From positions 1 to 64,000 of the forward strand of contig DASZNF010000035.1 of NCBI GenBank assembly GCA_035551355.1: a stretch of DNA of 64,000 nucleotides, written 5' to 3'. The DNA is from DATATV01 sp035551355 (lineage in GTDB: Bacteria; Actinomycetota; Actinomycetes; Mycobacteriales; Pseudonocardiaceae). The translations under genes and the position numbers were made by a program. This document shows, one piece after another, positions 45,450 through 56,143 of the stretch (the first letter of the stretch is position 1; each line of letters opens with the position of its first letter). The notes under the pieces were generated by a model. It worked only from the letters and a program-made list of their open reading frames with translations, was not told where the DNA came from and made no database searches.

Positions 45450-45488
45450 ATGGGCACGGCCCGCCTGCTCCTTAGCGAGCCGCGCTGA
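45450..45488 (+). CDS. leuS leader peptide with Leu-Leu-Leu
   Basis: The 12-residue frame MGTARLLLSEPR holds three consecutive leucine codons (CTG CTC CTT) in the leader of the leucyl-tRNA synthetase gene. It is followed by competing hairpins and a terminator, the layout of ribosome-mediated attenuation. A stalled ribosome at the Leu codons would mean low charged tRNA-Leu. Expression of the peptide is inferred. Confidence 0.7.
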   Translation: MGTARLLLSEPR

Positions 45489-45509
45489 TCCACGGGAGAT
45501 TCCCGAAGA

Positions 45510-45569
45510 GGTCGGCGCGGCGACCCCTCATGGCCTTGAACGACGTGGCCTGAGGGGTTTTCTGTTGTT
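45510..45569 (+). terminator. leuS attenuator (antiterminator and terminator)
   Basis: The terminator pairs ACCCCTCA-T-GGCC (45523-45535) with GGCCTGAGGGGT (45547-45558), one bulged T, followed by TTTCTGTTGTT. An alternative stem GGTCG/CGACC (45510-45514, 45521-45525) uses the same 5' arm, so the two exclude each other. A further small stem CGGGA/TCCCG lies at 45493-45505. Confidence 0.75.
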
Positions 45570-45604
45570 CGGACGCAGGCACCCAGACCAGGAGGACACC
45601 GGCG

Positions 45605-48484
<2,880 letters not shown>

Positions 48485-48489
48485 CCGGA

Positions 48490-48528
48490 AGTTCGGCCTG
48501 TCCGCCGGTTATGCGGTCAGGCCGAACT
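48490..48528. terminator. Convergent terminator of leuS and tetR
   Basis: AGTTCGGCCTG (48490-48500) pairs perfectly with CAGGCCGAACT (48518-48528), with CCGC/GCGG pairing inside. The right arm is within the last codons of the TetR gene. Confidence 0.7.
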
Positions 48529-49276
48529 CCGCGGCCAGCTCGTTGAGCATCGACTCGAACATCGGCTCCGGATCGGCCACCGGGAACGGGAACCGGCCGA
48601 ACACCTCCAGCGCCACCTGCCCGTACAGGCGCACCCAGAACCGCAGCATCGCGTAGACCACGCCGAGCGAGAACACCTCTTCCGGGATGTTCAGCCCGGT
48701 GGCCGAGAGGGTGCCGATCAGGCTGCGGCGGAACTCGTCCAGGTCGCCGTAGAGCGTCTCGGGCACCTGCTCGTCCGGCGGCACGGCCAGTTCCCGGGTG
48801 ATCAGCACCTGACCGGCCACGGTGAGGAAGATCCGGCCGAACGGGTCGGTGGCCTGGTCGTTCAGTCCGGCACAGGCCGCCCCGCCGGCCGGCTCGCTGC
48901 GCGTGTCCGGGCTGGCGAACACCAGGGTGAACTCGCGCGGATGGCGCACCGCCCAGGCCCGGAAACCCCGGCACACCGCGAACACCCGGCCGGGGGTGTC
49001 GTCCTCGGGGATGGCGGCCAGATCACCGGCCAGCTCCTCGGCCAGGTCCACGCAGATGTCCTCGCACACCTGGCGGATGAGGTCCTCGAACGAGTCGTAG
49101 TAGCGGTACAGCGCGGGCGCGGTGATGCCCATCTCCCGGGCGATGGCCCGCAGGGTGACCGCGGCCCGGCCCCGGGTGACCAGCAGATCGCGGGCGACCG
49201 TCCGGATCTGCCGGTCGGTTTCGGCCCGGGATCGCTCCCCCCGGCCCGATCGCGCGGTCTGTGTGGCTTCGGTCAT
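48509..49276 (-). CDS. TetR family regulator of MMPL transporter
   Basis: The 255-residue repressor has an N-terminal TetR helix-turn-helix (VTLRAIAREMGITAPALYRY) and a TetR_C-like ligand domain. It is divergent from the MMPL gene across twin operators, so repression of both genes with release by a lipid-like or drug ligand is the expected scheme. Confidence 0.9.
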   Translation of the reverse strand: MTEATQTARSGRGERSRAETDRQIRTVARDLLVTRGRAAVTLRAIAREMGITAPALYRYYDSFEDLIRQVCEDICVDLAEELAGDLAAIPEDDTPGRVFAVCRGFRAWAVRHPREFTLVFASPDTRSEPAGGAACAGLNDQATDPFGRIFLTVAGQVLITRELAVPPDEQVPETLYGDLDEFRRSLIGTLSATGLNIPEEVFSLGVVYAMLRFWVRLYGQVALEVFGRFPFPVADPEPMFESMLNELAAEFGLTA

Positions 49277-49294
49277 AACCCGCTCCGCTTGCTT

Positions 49295-49350
49295 GGTAAA
49301 CAGTGTTCACCGTCGGTACTCTGTCCCTAGTGATTGTAAACAGTGTTAAC
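49295..49350. promoter_or_regulatory. Twin TetR operators
   Basis: GTAAACAGTGTTCAC (49295-49309) and GTAAACAGTGTTAAC (49336-49350) differ at one base and are nearly palindromic around AACAGTGTT. They lie 41 bp apart, almost four helical turns, in the divergent tetR/mmpL gap. Confidence 0.8.
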
Positions 49351-49421
49351 CGCCGGTGTCCGGTTCGACCGAACGTATCTGGTGAGGCGGCCGGACACCA
49401 ATCACCGGGAGGGGCCGGAGC

Positions 49422-51575
49422 ATGTTCATGACCTGGGGATCGGTGGTCTACCGCAGACGCTGGCTGGTCATCGCGTTGGTCGCCGCGGTGACCGTGCTCG
49501 GCGGCGTGTGGGGCTCCGGCGTGTTCGACAAGCTCTCCCAGGGCGGCTACGACGACCCGTCCAGCCAGTCCTCCCAGGCCACCAACCTGGTGCAACAGAC
49601 CTTCGGCAAGCCCGAGGGCGACGTGGTCGTGGTGTACACCGCGCCGGCCGGCCGCACCGTCGATTCGGCCGGCCTGCCCGAGGCCGCGCTGACCACCCTG
49701 CACACCCTGCCCCGGGACGCGGTGGCCGCGCAGACCTCCTACTGGGACACCCACGCGCCCACCATGATCACCGCCGACAAGCGGCACGCCCTCGCGGTGA
49801 TCACCCTCAACGCGAGCACCGCCAACCAGCAGAAAACCGCCTACCAGGCCATCCGGAACCGGCTGGCGGTGTCCGGCCTGAGCACCCAGATCGGCGGCAC
49901 CGTGCCGGTCCAGACCGCGATGACCGACCGGTCCAGCTCCGACCTGGAACTGGCCGAGGCGGTGTCCCTGCCGGTAACCCTGATCCTGCTGGTGGTCATC
50001 TTCGGCAGCGTGGTCGCCGCGCTGCTGCCGGTGCTGGTCGGCGGCCTGGCCATCCTCGGCTCGCTGGGCGTGCTGCGGATCATCTCCCTGGGCGTGGACG
50101 TGAACAGCTTCGCGCCCAACGTGGTCTCCCTGCTGGGCCTGGGCCTGGCCATCGACTACGGCCTGTTCACCGTCGGCCGGTTCCGCGAGGAACTCGCCAA
50201 GGGCCGCACCCCGGCCGAGGCGGTGCGCCGCACCATGGCCACCTCCGGGCGCACCGTGGCGTTCTCCGCGACCCTGCTGGTGCTGGCGTTGGCCGGGCTG
50301 CTGGTCTTCCCGGTCGGGTTCCTCAAATCCATGGCCTACGGCGGGATGTCCGCGGTGGCCATCGCCGCCATCGTGTCGGTCACCCTGCTGCCCGCGCTGT
50401 TGGGCGTGCTCGGCCACCGGGTGGACACCTGGTCGGTTCCCTGGCGCCGCAACCCAAAGCCCGCGGCCGGCTCGACGTGGCTGTCCCGGCTGGCCGGCGC
50501 GGTGCTGCGCCGCCCGCTGCGGTTCGCCGTGCCTATCGTGGCCGTGCTGCTGATCCTGGCCGCCCCGTTCCTGTCCATCCGGTTCGGCGCGGCCAACGAG
50601 AAACAACTCCCGCCCGGCGACCCGACCCGCGCGGTGGCCGAGACGATCAGCGCCGACTTCCCCGGTTCGGGCGACCACGCGGCCCAGATCGTGCTGCGTG
50701 GCCCGGTCGGCCAGGCCGAGCTGGCGAACTTCGTGGCCGGTGCCGACCGAGTTCCTGGAGTGTCCGGCGTGCGGGTGGCCGGATCCCGGGACGGCGTGAC
50801 CCTGCTGTCGGCGCAGCTGTCCGGCGATCCGTTGGGCGAAACCGCCGAGCACGCGGTCGACGGGCTGCGCGCGCTGCCCGCGCCCGGCCGGTCGCAGGTG
50901 CTGGTCGGCGGGTTCTCCGCGCAGGTGGTGGACAGCGTCAAGGCCATCACCGACCGGCTGCCGCTGATGATCGGCATTCTGGTCGCGGCCACTCTGGTGC
51001 TGATGTTCCTGGCCTTCGGCTCGGTGCTGCTGCCGATCAAGGCGGTGCTGATGAGCACGCTGAGCCTGGGCGCCACGTTCGGCGTGCTGGTCGGGGTGTT
51101 CCAGCTCGGGCATGGCGCTGGCCTGCTGAACGTGAGTCCACAGCCACTGCAGGCCGGCATGGTGGTGCTGATCGGCGCGGTGGTGTTCGGCCTGTCCACC
51201 GACTACGAGACGTTCCTGTTGTCCCGGATGGTGGAGGCCCGCAACGCGGGCGAGTCCAGTGTGGACGCGGTCCGCACGGGATTGGTGCGCACCGGCCGGA
51301 TGATCTCCTCGGCCGCGCTGCTGCTGATCGTGGTCACCGGCGCGTTCGGCCTGTCCTCGTTGCAGACCATGCGATTCCTCGGTGTCGGCATGATCGTGGC
51401 GCTGCTGCTGGACGCCACCGTGGTGCGGATGATGCTGGTGCCCGCGGTGCTGCGGCTGCTGGGCCGGGCCGCGTGGTGGGCGCCGGGCCCGCTGCGCCGG
51501 TGGCAACAGCGGGTCGGCGCGCACGAGAGCGCCGGGCGGCCGGGCGAGGACGAACGGGAACTGCAGCGCGTGTGA
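49422..51575 (+). CDS. MMPL family (RND) transporter
   Basis: The 717-residue membrane protein has 12 helices and two periplasmic loops in the MMPL pattern. The proton-relay Asp-Tyr pairs are seen twice (GLGLAIDYGLFTVGRFREEL, VFGLSTDYETFLLSRM). Family members export lipids, siderophores or drugs. GGGAGGGG precedes ATG 49422. Control by the divergent TetR is likely. Confidence 0.92.
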   Translation: MFMTWGSVVYRRRWLVIALVAAVTVLGGVWGSGVFDKLSQGGYDDPSSQSSQATNLVQQTFGKPEGDVVVVYTAPAGRTVDSAGLPEAALTTLHTLPRDAVAAQTSYWDTHAPTMITADKRHALAVITLNASTANQQKTAYQAIRNRLAVSGLSTQIGGTVPVQTAMTDRSSSDLELAEAVSLPVTLILLVVIFGSVVAALLPVLVGGLAILGSLGVLRIISLGVDVNSFAPNVVSLLGLGLAIDYGLFTVGRFREELAKGRTPAEAVRRTMATSGRTVAFSATLLVLALAGLLVFPVGFLKSMAYGGMSAVAIAAIVSVTLLPALLGVLGHRVDTWSVPWRRNPKPAAGSTWLSRLAGAVLRRPLRFAVPIVAVLLILAAPFLSIRFGAANEKQLPPGDPTRAVAETISADFPGSGDHAAQIVLRGPVGQAELANFVAGADRVPGVSGVRVAGSRDGVTLLSAQLSGDPLGETAEHAVDGLRALPAPGRSQVLVGGFSAQVVDSVKAITDRLPLMIGILVAATLVLMFLAFGSVLLPIKAVLMSTLSLGATFGVLVGVFQLGHGAGLLNVSPQPLQAGMVVLIGAVVFGLSTDYETFLLSRMVEARNAGESSVDAVRTGLVRTGRMISSAALLLIVVTGAFGLSSLQTMRFLGVGMIVALLLDATVVRMMLVPAVLRLLGRAAWWAPGPLRRWQQRVGAHESAGRPGEDERELQRV

Positions 51576-51576
51576 G

Positions 51577-52068
51577 TCAGGCCCGGGGACCGGCCGCGGC
51601 GGCCGCGTCCAGCCGGTTCGCCCGGGCCCGCACCACCAGCCGCTGCACCCCGAAGGACACCGCGATGTAGAGCAGCAGCGCGGCCGAGGCCAGGCCGGGC
51701 ACCGGATTCTCCTTCTCGATCAGCAGATCCACGCCGAAGTGCACGCCGATGGCCACCAGCCACAACGCGGCGGTGACATAGGTGCCCTGCCGCCACAACG
51801 TGCCCTCCTCGCGCCACAGCTTCACCGTGTAGGCGCGCAGCACGCCGAACCCGGCGGCGATGACCAGGCTGACGGCCAGCATGGTGAGCGCGATGCCGGA
51901 CAGCGAATGGGTTTTGCCGAACGTGCCCAGCTCGAACACGCCGAGCACCAGCAGGATCAACAGGACGGCCGGCCGGCTGTCCGCGCGGACGGTGCGCTTG
52001 CGCAGCTGCCGGTAGAGCACCAGCGCGAGGATGACCACCCCGATGACGATGTTAACAGCGCTACTCAT
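51577..52068 (-). CDS. DUF1453-like five-helix membrane protein
   Basis: The 163-residue protein has about five membrane helices (VNIVIGVVILALVLYRQL; AVLLILLVLGVFELGTF; GIALTMLAVSLVIAAGFGVL; YVTAALWLVAIGVHFGVDLL; ASAALLLYIAVSFGVQ). A short basic loop and motif KLWREEGTLWRQGTY lie between helices 3 and 4. This resembles DUF1453/CcdC. It ends one base after the MMPL stop, convergent. Function unknown. Confidence 0.7.
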   Translation of the reverse strand: MSSAVNIVIGVVILALVLYRQLRKRTVRADSRPAVLLILLVLGVFELGTFGKTHSLSGIALTMLAVSLVIAAGFGVLRAYTVKLWREEGTLWRQGTYVTAALWLVAIGVHFGVDLLIEKENPVPGLASAALLLYIAVSFGVQRLVVRARANRLDAAAAAGPRA

Positions 52069-52178
52069 GCTCGTCACGATCCCGCGCGGCCGCGCGGAAC
52101 ACGTCAATCCCGGGGTTGACCCGGGGTTGACCGGCCGCGGGCGCCACCGCACCCGGCCGGGCGGGCACACTGGATGAC

Positions 52179-52430
52179 ATGGCTGAGCATCCCGAGATCG
52201 TCGTCTACACCCGCCCCGGCTGCCCGTTCAGCGCGATGCTGCACGCCGAGTTGCGCCGGGCCGAACTTGAGTTTCGCTCGGTGGACATCTGGCAGGACCG
52301 GGAGGCGGCCGCCGCGGTGCGCGCGGCCGCGAGCGGCAACGAGACCGTGCCGACGGTGAACGTGGGCACGGTCTGGCTGGTCAATCCGTCGTTGGACGAG
52401 GTCGTGCGAGCGCTGGGCGAGGCCGCCTGA
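52179..52430 (+). CDS. Glutaredoxin-like protein (CPFS active site)
   Basis: The 83-residue thioredoxin-fold protein has IVVYTRPGCPFSAMLHAELR and the conserved ETVPTVNVG with cis-Pro. The active site CPFS has one cysteine, so it would act as a monothiol glutaredoxin or mycoredoxin using mycothiol. GGATGA before ATG 52179 may act as Shine-Dalgarno. Confidence 0.88.
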   Translation: MAEHPEIVVYTRPGCPFSAMLHAELRRAELEFRSVDIWQDREAAAAVRAAASGNETVPTVNVGTVWLVNPSLDEVVRALGEAA

Positions 52431-52459
52431 GCACCGGTGACCGCGAGCGGCTGGGGAGG

Positions 52460-52474
52460 TATGGTCTAGACCAT
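52460..52474 (+). promoter_or_regulatory. DasR-type dre site over the ptsI -10 and start codon
   Basis: ATGGTCTAGACCAT (52461-52474) is a perfect palindrome with the core TGGTCTAGACCA of DasR responsive elements, which in Streptomyces control pts and N-acetylglucosamine genes. A TATGGT -10 (52460-52465) and the ATG of ptsI (52473) overlap it, so binding would block a leaderless start. DasR itself is not in the window. Confidence 0.8.
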
Positions 52475-54119
52475 GTCGAGTGAGCGCCTGAACGGTGTCG
52501 GCGTCAGCCCGGGACGGGCCACCGGCCCGGTGGTCCGGGTGGCCGAGCCACTGCCCGAACCCGCGTCCGGTCCCGCCCCCGCCGCCCCCGCCGCCGAAGC
52601 CGCGCGCATCGCGCCTGCGGCCAAGCTGGTAGCGGAACGGCTGGAGGCGGCGGCCGAACTCGCGCAGGGCCCGGGCCGCGAGGTGCTGGAGGCCACCGCG
52701 ATGATGGCCGCCGACCCGGCCCTGGTCTCCTCGGCCGAACAGCTGGTGGCCAGTCAGGACCTGCCCGCCCCGCGCGCGGTCTACGAGGCGGCCGAAACCT
52801 TCTCGGCCGCGCTGGCCGCGGCCGGCGGCTACCTGGCCGAGCGGGTCCGGGACATCGCCGACGTCCGCGACCGGCTGATCGCCGAACTGTCCGGCGCGCC
52901 CGCGCCTGGGGTGCCGCACCTGTCCGGCCCCAGCGTGCTGGTGGCCCGCGACCTGGCCCCGGCCGACACCGCGGGCCTCGACCCGACGTTGGTCCTGGCC
53001 CTGGTGACCGAGGAAGGCGGCCCGACCAGCCACACCGCGATCCTGGCCCGGGCGCTGGGCATCCCGGCCGTGGTCGCCTGCCCCGGGCTGCTCGACACGC
53101 AAGCCGACGGCCTGGAAGTCGACGGCGACACCGGCGAAGTCACCGCGCTGACCGGAAAGATCGAAATCCACGCGGCCGACGCGGCCGGTGCGGCGGAGTG
53201 GGACGGCGCCGGCCGGACCGCCGACGGCCACCGGGTGAAGGTGCTGGCCAACGTCGGCAGCCCGAAGGACGCGGAGGCCGGCGCCGCCGCCGGAGCCGAG
53301 GGCGTGGGCCTGTTCCGGACCGAATTCTGCTACCTCAGTGCCGAGACCGAACCGTCCGAAGCGGCCCAGCGCGAGGCATACGCCCAGGTCATTGCCCCGT
53401 TTCACGGGAAACCAGTGATCGTCCGGACCTTGGACGCGGGTGCCGACAAGCCGCTGCAGTTCCTCAGTCCCGACCCCGAACCCAACCCCGCCCTCGGTGT
53501 CCGCGGCCTGCGGGTGGCCCGCGAACGGACCGGCCTGATCGACCGCCAGCTGGCCGCGATCGCCGGTGCGGCCGAGGACAGCGGGGCCGAGGTGTCGGTG
53601 ATGGCCCCGATGGTGGCGACCGCCGAGGAAGCGGCCTGGTTCGCCGACCGCGCCCGCGCGGCCGGCATCGCCCGGGCCGGGGTCATGGTCGAGATCCCGG
53701 CGGCCGCGTTGAGCGCCCCCGAGGTGTTCCAGGCGGTGGACTTCATCAGCCTCGGCACCAACGACCTGGCCCAGTACGTCTTCGCCGCCGACCGGCAGCT
53801 GGGCGCGGTGGCCGCGCTCAATGACCCGTGGCAGCCCGCCCTGCTCCGCCTGATCGCCCTGGTCGGCGAGGCCGCCACCGCGGCCGGCAAACCGGCCGGC
53901 GTGTGCGGCGAGGCGGCCGCGGACCCGGCCCTGGCCTGCGTGCTGGCCGGACTCGGCGTGACCAGCGTGTCCATGAACGCCCCCGCCGTCCGCCGGGTCG
54001 GCGCCGCGCTGGCCGCTGTCGACCTGGCCACCTGCCAGGACGCCGCCCGGGCCGCCCTGACCACCGCGAACCCCGCCGCCGCCAAACAAGCGGCCCGAGC
54101 CATCCTCACCCCGGCTTAG
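52473..54119 (+). CDS. ptsI: PEP-protein phosphotransferase (Enzyme I)
   Basis: Enzyme I passes phosphate from PEP to HPr in sugar uptake. The 548-residue protein has the phosphorylated His187 in GGPTSHTAILA, the PEP-binding GVGLFRTEFCYL and RTLDAGADKPLQF, and the C-terminal ISLGTNDLAQYVFAADR with the catalytic Cys in GVCGEAAAD. A Pro/Ala-rich stretch follows the first 30 residues. No HPr or EII gene lies alongside. The dre site indicates control by DasR. Confidence 0.96.
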   Translation: MSSERLNGVGVSPGRATGPVVRVAEPLPEPASGPAPAAPAAEAARIAPAAKLVAERLEAAAELAQGPGREVLEATAMMAADPALVSSAEQLVASQDLPAPRAVYEAAETFSAALAAAGGYLAERVRDIADVRDRLIAELSGAPAPGVPHLSGPSVLVARDLAPADTAGLDPTLVLALVTEEGGPTSHTAILARALGIPAVVACPGLLDTQADGLEVDGDTGEVTALTGKIEIHAADAAGAAEWDGAGRTADGHRVKVLANVGSPKDAEAGAAAGAEGVGLFRTEFCYLSAETEPSEAAQREAYAQVIAPFHGKPVIVRTLDAGADKPLQFLSPDPEPNPALGVRGLRVARERTGLIDRQLAAIAGAAEDSGAEVSVMAPMVATAEEAAWFADRARAAGIARAGVMVEIPAAALSAPEVFQAVDFISLGTNDLAQYVFAADRQLGAVAALNDPWQPALLRLIALVGEAATAAGKPAGVCGEAAADPALACVLAGLGVTSVSMNAPAVRRVGAALAAVDLATCQDAARAALTTANPAAAKQAARAILTPA

Positions 54120-54149
54120 GACCAATCGCCTGTGCATCAATTGGCGGGA

Positions 54150-55334
54150 TCAACTCACCGAAACCTGCAGCCGCTCCATCCCGTGCAACGCGTTGCTCAG
54201 CACCGGCACCGCGTCCTCGATGTCGAACCGGGTGACCCGCCGGGCCAGGGCCCGCAGGATCGCGTCCATCTCCAACCGGGCCAACTGCATGCCGACACAC
54301 GCGTGCTCGCCGCGCCCGAAGGCCAGATGATCGGTCGGCTTCCGCGTGACGTCGAACCGGGTCGGGTCGGGATACTTGCGTTCGTCCCGGTTGGCCGAGC
54401 CGTAGAGCACCAGCACCCGGTCACCCTCCGCCAGCCGCACCCCGCCCAGCGTGTGCGCCTCGGTGACCACCCGGGAGAACTGCTGCACGGGGCTTTCCAG
54501 CCGCAACGTCTCGTTGATCGCGTGCGACACCAGCCCCGGGTCGGCCCGGATGAGGTCCCACTGGTCCGGGTGTTCGGCGAACAGCCGGACCGCGTTGGAG
54601 ATGGCGTAGATCGTGGTGTCCAGGCTCGGCGTGACGTAGTCGATCATCATCATCGGACACTGCTCGCGGCGGATCTCCCCGGCCTCGGCCGCGGTGTAGA
54701 GCCGGTCGGCCCACCCGCCGGGCTCGATCTTGCCCGGCACCGCCTGGGCCGCCGCGAATTCCATGAACTCACCGACGATCGGCGCCGCCTGCTCCACCCG
54801 CTCGTTGGGCACGCCCTGCGACTCCCAGGTCGCGGCGGCCCAGCGCAGCATGTTCTGCCGTCCGTGCTCGCCCAGCCCGACCAGCCCGGAGATCACGTTC
54901 ATCGGCAGGTGCTCGGCCAGTTCGGTGGCCGCGTCGAAGCTTCCCCGCGCCACCAGCGTGTCCACGATCGACTCGGCCTCGGCCCGCAACTGCGGCCGCA
55001 GCTCGCGCAGTCGGTCGGCGCGCATCGGGCGGCCGAGCAGTTCGCGCACCGTCGTGTGCTCGGGCGGGTCCAGGCACAGGGTGATCAGCGAGCCGAGTTG
55101 CTCGTTGAGCGCGGGGTTCATGAACACGCCCTGCGCCGAGGAGTAGCGCTGCCAGTTGTCCAGGACCGCGGCGGCTTCGGCGTACCGGGGCACCGCGTAC
55201 ACCTCGTGCCGGGTCAGGTGCACGACCGGGCCGAGGTCGCGTAACTGGTCATACAGCGGATACGGGTTCAGGCGAGCATCGTCGGCGAACAGGTCCAGAT
55301 CACTGTCCGGAGCGAGAACATCGTTGTTCGGCAT
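54150..55334 (-). CDS. Cytochrome P450
   Basis: The 394-residue P450 has the heme motif FGRGEHACVG with ligand C346, the ExxR as ETLR, and the PERF-like region DPTRFDVTRKPTDHLAFG. The I-helix oxygen-activation motif, usually (A/G)Gx(D/E)TT, reads PSLDTT, with Asp and Thr present but Pro-Ser in place of Ala-Gly. Soluble bacterial class (CYP107-like length). No ferredoxin gene is adjacent. Substrate unknown. Confidence 0.93.
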   Translation of the reverse strand: MPNNDVLAPDSDLDLFADDARLNPYPLYDQLRDLGPVVHLTRHEVYAVPRYAEAAAVLDNWQRYSSAQGVFMNPALNEQLGSLITLCLDPPEHTTVRELLGRPMRADRLRELRPQLRAEAESIVDTLVARGSFDAATELAEHLPMNVISGLVGLGEHGRQNMLRWAAATWESQGVPNERVEQAAPIVGEFMEFAAAQAVPGKIEPGGWADRLYTAAEAGEIRREQCPMMMIDYVTPSLDTTIYAISNAVRLFAEHPDQWDLIRADPGLVSHAINETLRLESPVQQFSRVVTEAHTLGGVRLAEGDRVLVLYGSANRDERKYPDPTRFDVTRKPTDHLAFGRGEHACVGMQLARLEMDAILRALARRVTRFDIEDAVPVLSNALHGMERLQVSVS

Positions 55335-55482
55335 AAGTCATTGTGACGGCAACGACACCCGCCGACGTGGTTTTCTTCAGCGATGGTCCTCGAAACTGCC
55401 CACCGTCACCTCGATCTCGCCGCGCGTCCTGGCGGCCAGCGCCGTGTCGCTGCGCTCAGGAAGTCTTAGCTGCCGCAAGAAA

Positions 55483-56139
55483 TCAGGACTTTTCCGGCGG
55501 ATCGGCCAGACCGTGCTCGATCGCGTACCGGGCCAGCTCGACCCGGTTGTGCAACTGCAGCTTGCGCAGCGTGGACTGCACGTGGCTTTCCACCGTCCGG
55601 TGCGAGATGAACAACCGGTCCGCGATCTGCCGCGCGGTCAGCCCCTTGGCCACCAGCCGCAGCACCTCGGTCTCCCGCTCGGACAACTGCGGCGTCTCGG
55701 TCTCGCTCGGCGCGGCCAGCATCCGCCGGTACTCGCCCAGCACCAGCCCGGCCAGCCCGGCGGTGAACACCGAATCCCCGGCCGCGGTCTTGCGCACCGC
55801 GTCCACCAGCTCCTCGGCCGAGGCCGACTTCACCAGATACCCCGACGCCCCGGCCTTCACCGCCTCCAGCACGTCCTCGTGCGCGCCGCTGGCCGAGAGC
55901 ACCAGCACCCGCGTGCTGGGCAGCTCGCCGGTGATGGCCAGTATCGCCGTCACCCCGGACCCGGTGCCCAGGTTCAGATCCATCAACACCACGTCCGGCC
56001 GCACCGTGCGCGCGATGCGTACCGCCGCGTCCGCGTCGCCCGCGGTCGCCGCGATGTCGAAGCCGCGCTCGGTCAGGTCCCGAGCCACGCCCTCCCGCCA
56101 CAGCGGATGGTCGTCCACGACCATCACCGAGATGGTCAC
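55483..56139 (-). CDS. NarL/LuxR-type response regulator
   Basis: The 218-residue regulator has a receiver domain (VVDDHPLW, phosphoacceptor Asp in VLMDLNLG) and a LuxR helix-turn-helix (LSERETEVLRLVAKGL, FISHRTVESHVQSTLRKL). The GTG at 56139 is 4 bp after the kinase stop, with GGGAGG overlapping it, so the pair is translationally linked. Confidence 0.94.
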   Translation of the reverse strand: MTISVMVVDDHPLWREGVARDLTERGFDIAATAGDADAAVRIARTVRPDVVLMDLNLGTGSGVTAILAITGELPSTRVLVLSASGAHEDVLEAVKAGASGYLVKSASAEELVDAVRKTAAGDSVFTAGLAGLVLGEYRRMLAAPSETETPQLSERETEVLRLVAKGLTARQIADRLFISHRTVESHVQSTLRKLQLHNRVELARYAIEHGLADPPEKS

Positions 56140-56143
56140 CCGG

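Noticed and set aside
45356..45604. T-box riboswitch before leuS
   Set aside because: No T-box bulge motif or specifier stem is visible; the Leu-codon leader peptide explains the terminator better.
53399..53412. GTTTCACGGGAAAC inside ptsI, a one-mismatch parS
   Set aside because: The mismatch breaks the central CG dyad needed for symmetric ParB binding, and it lies in coding sequence 29 kb from the parS cluster; chance is likely.
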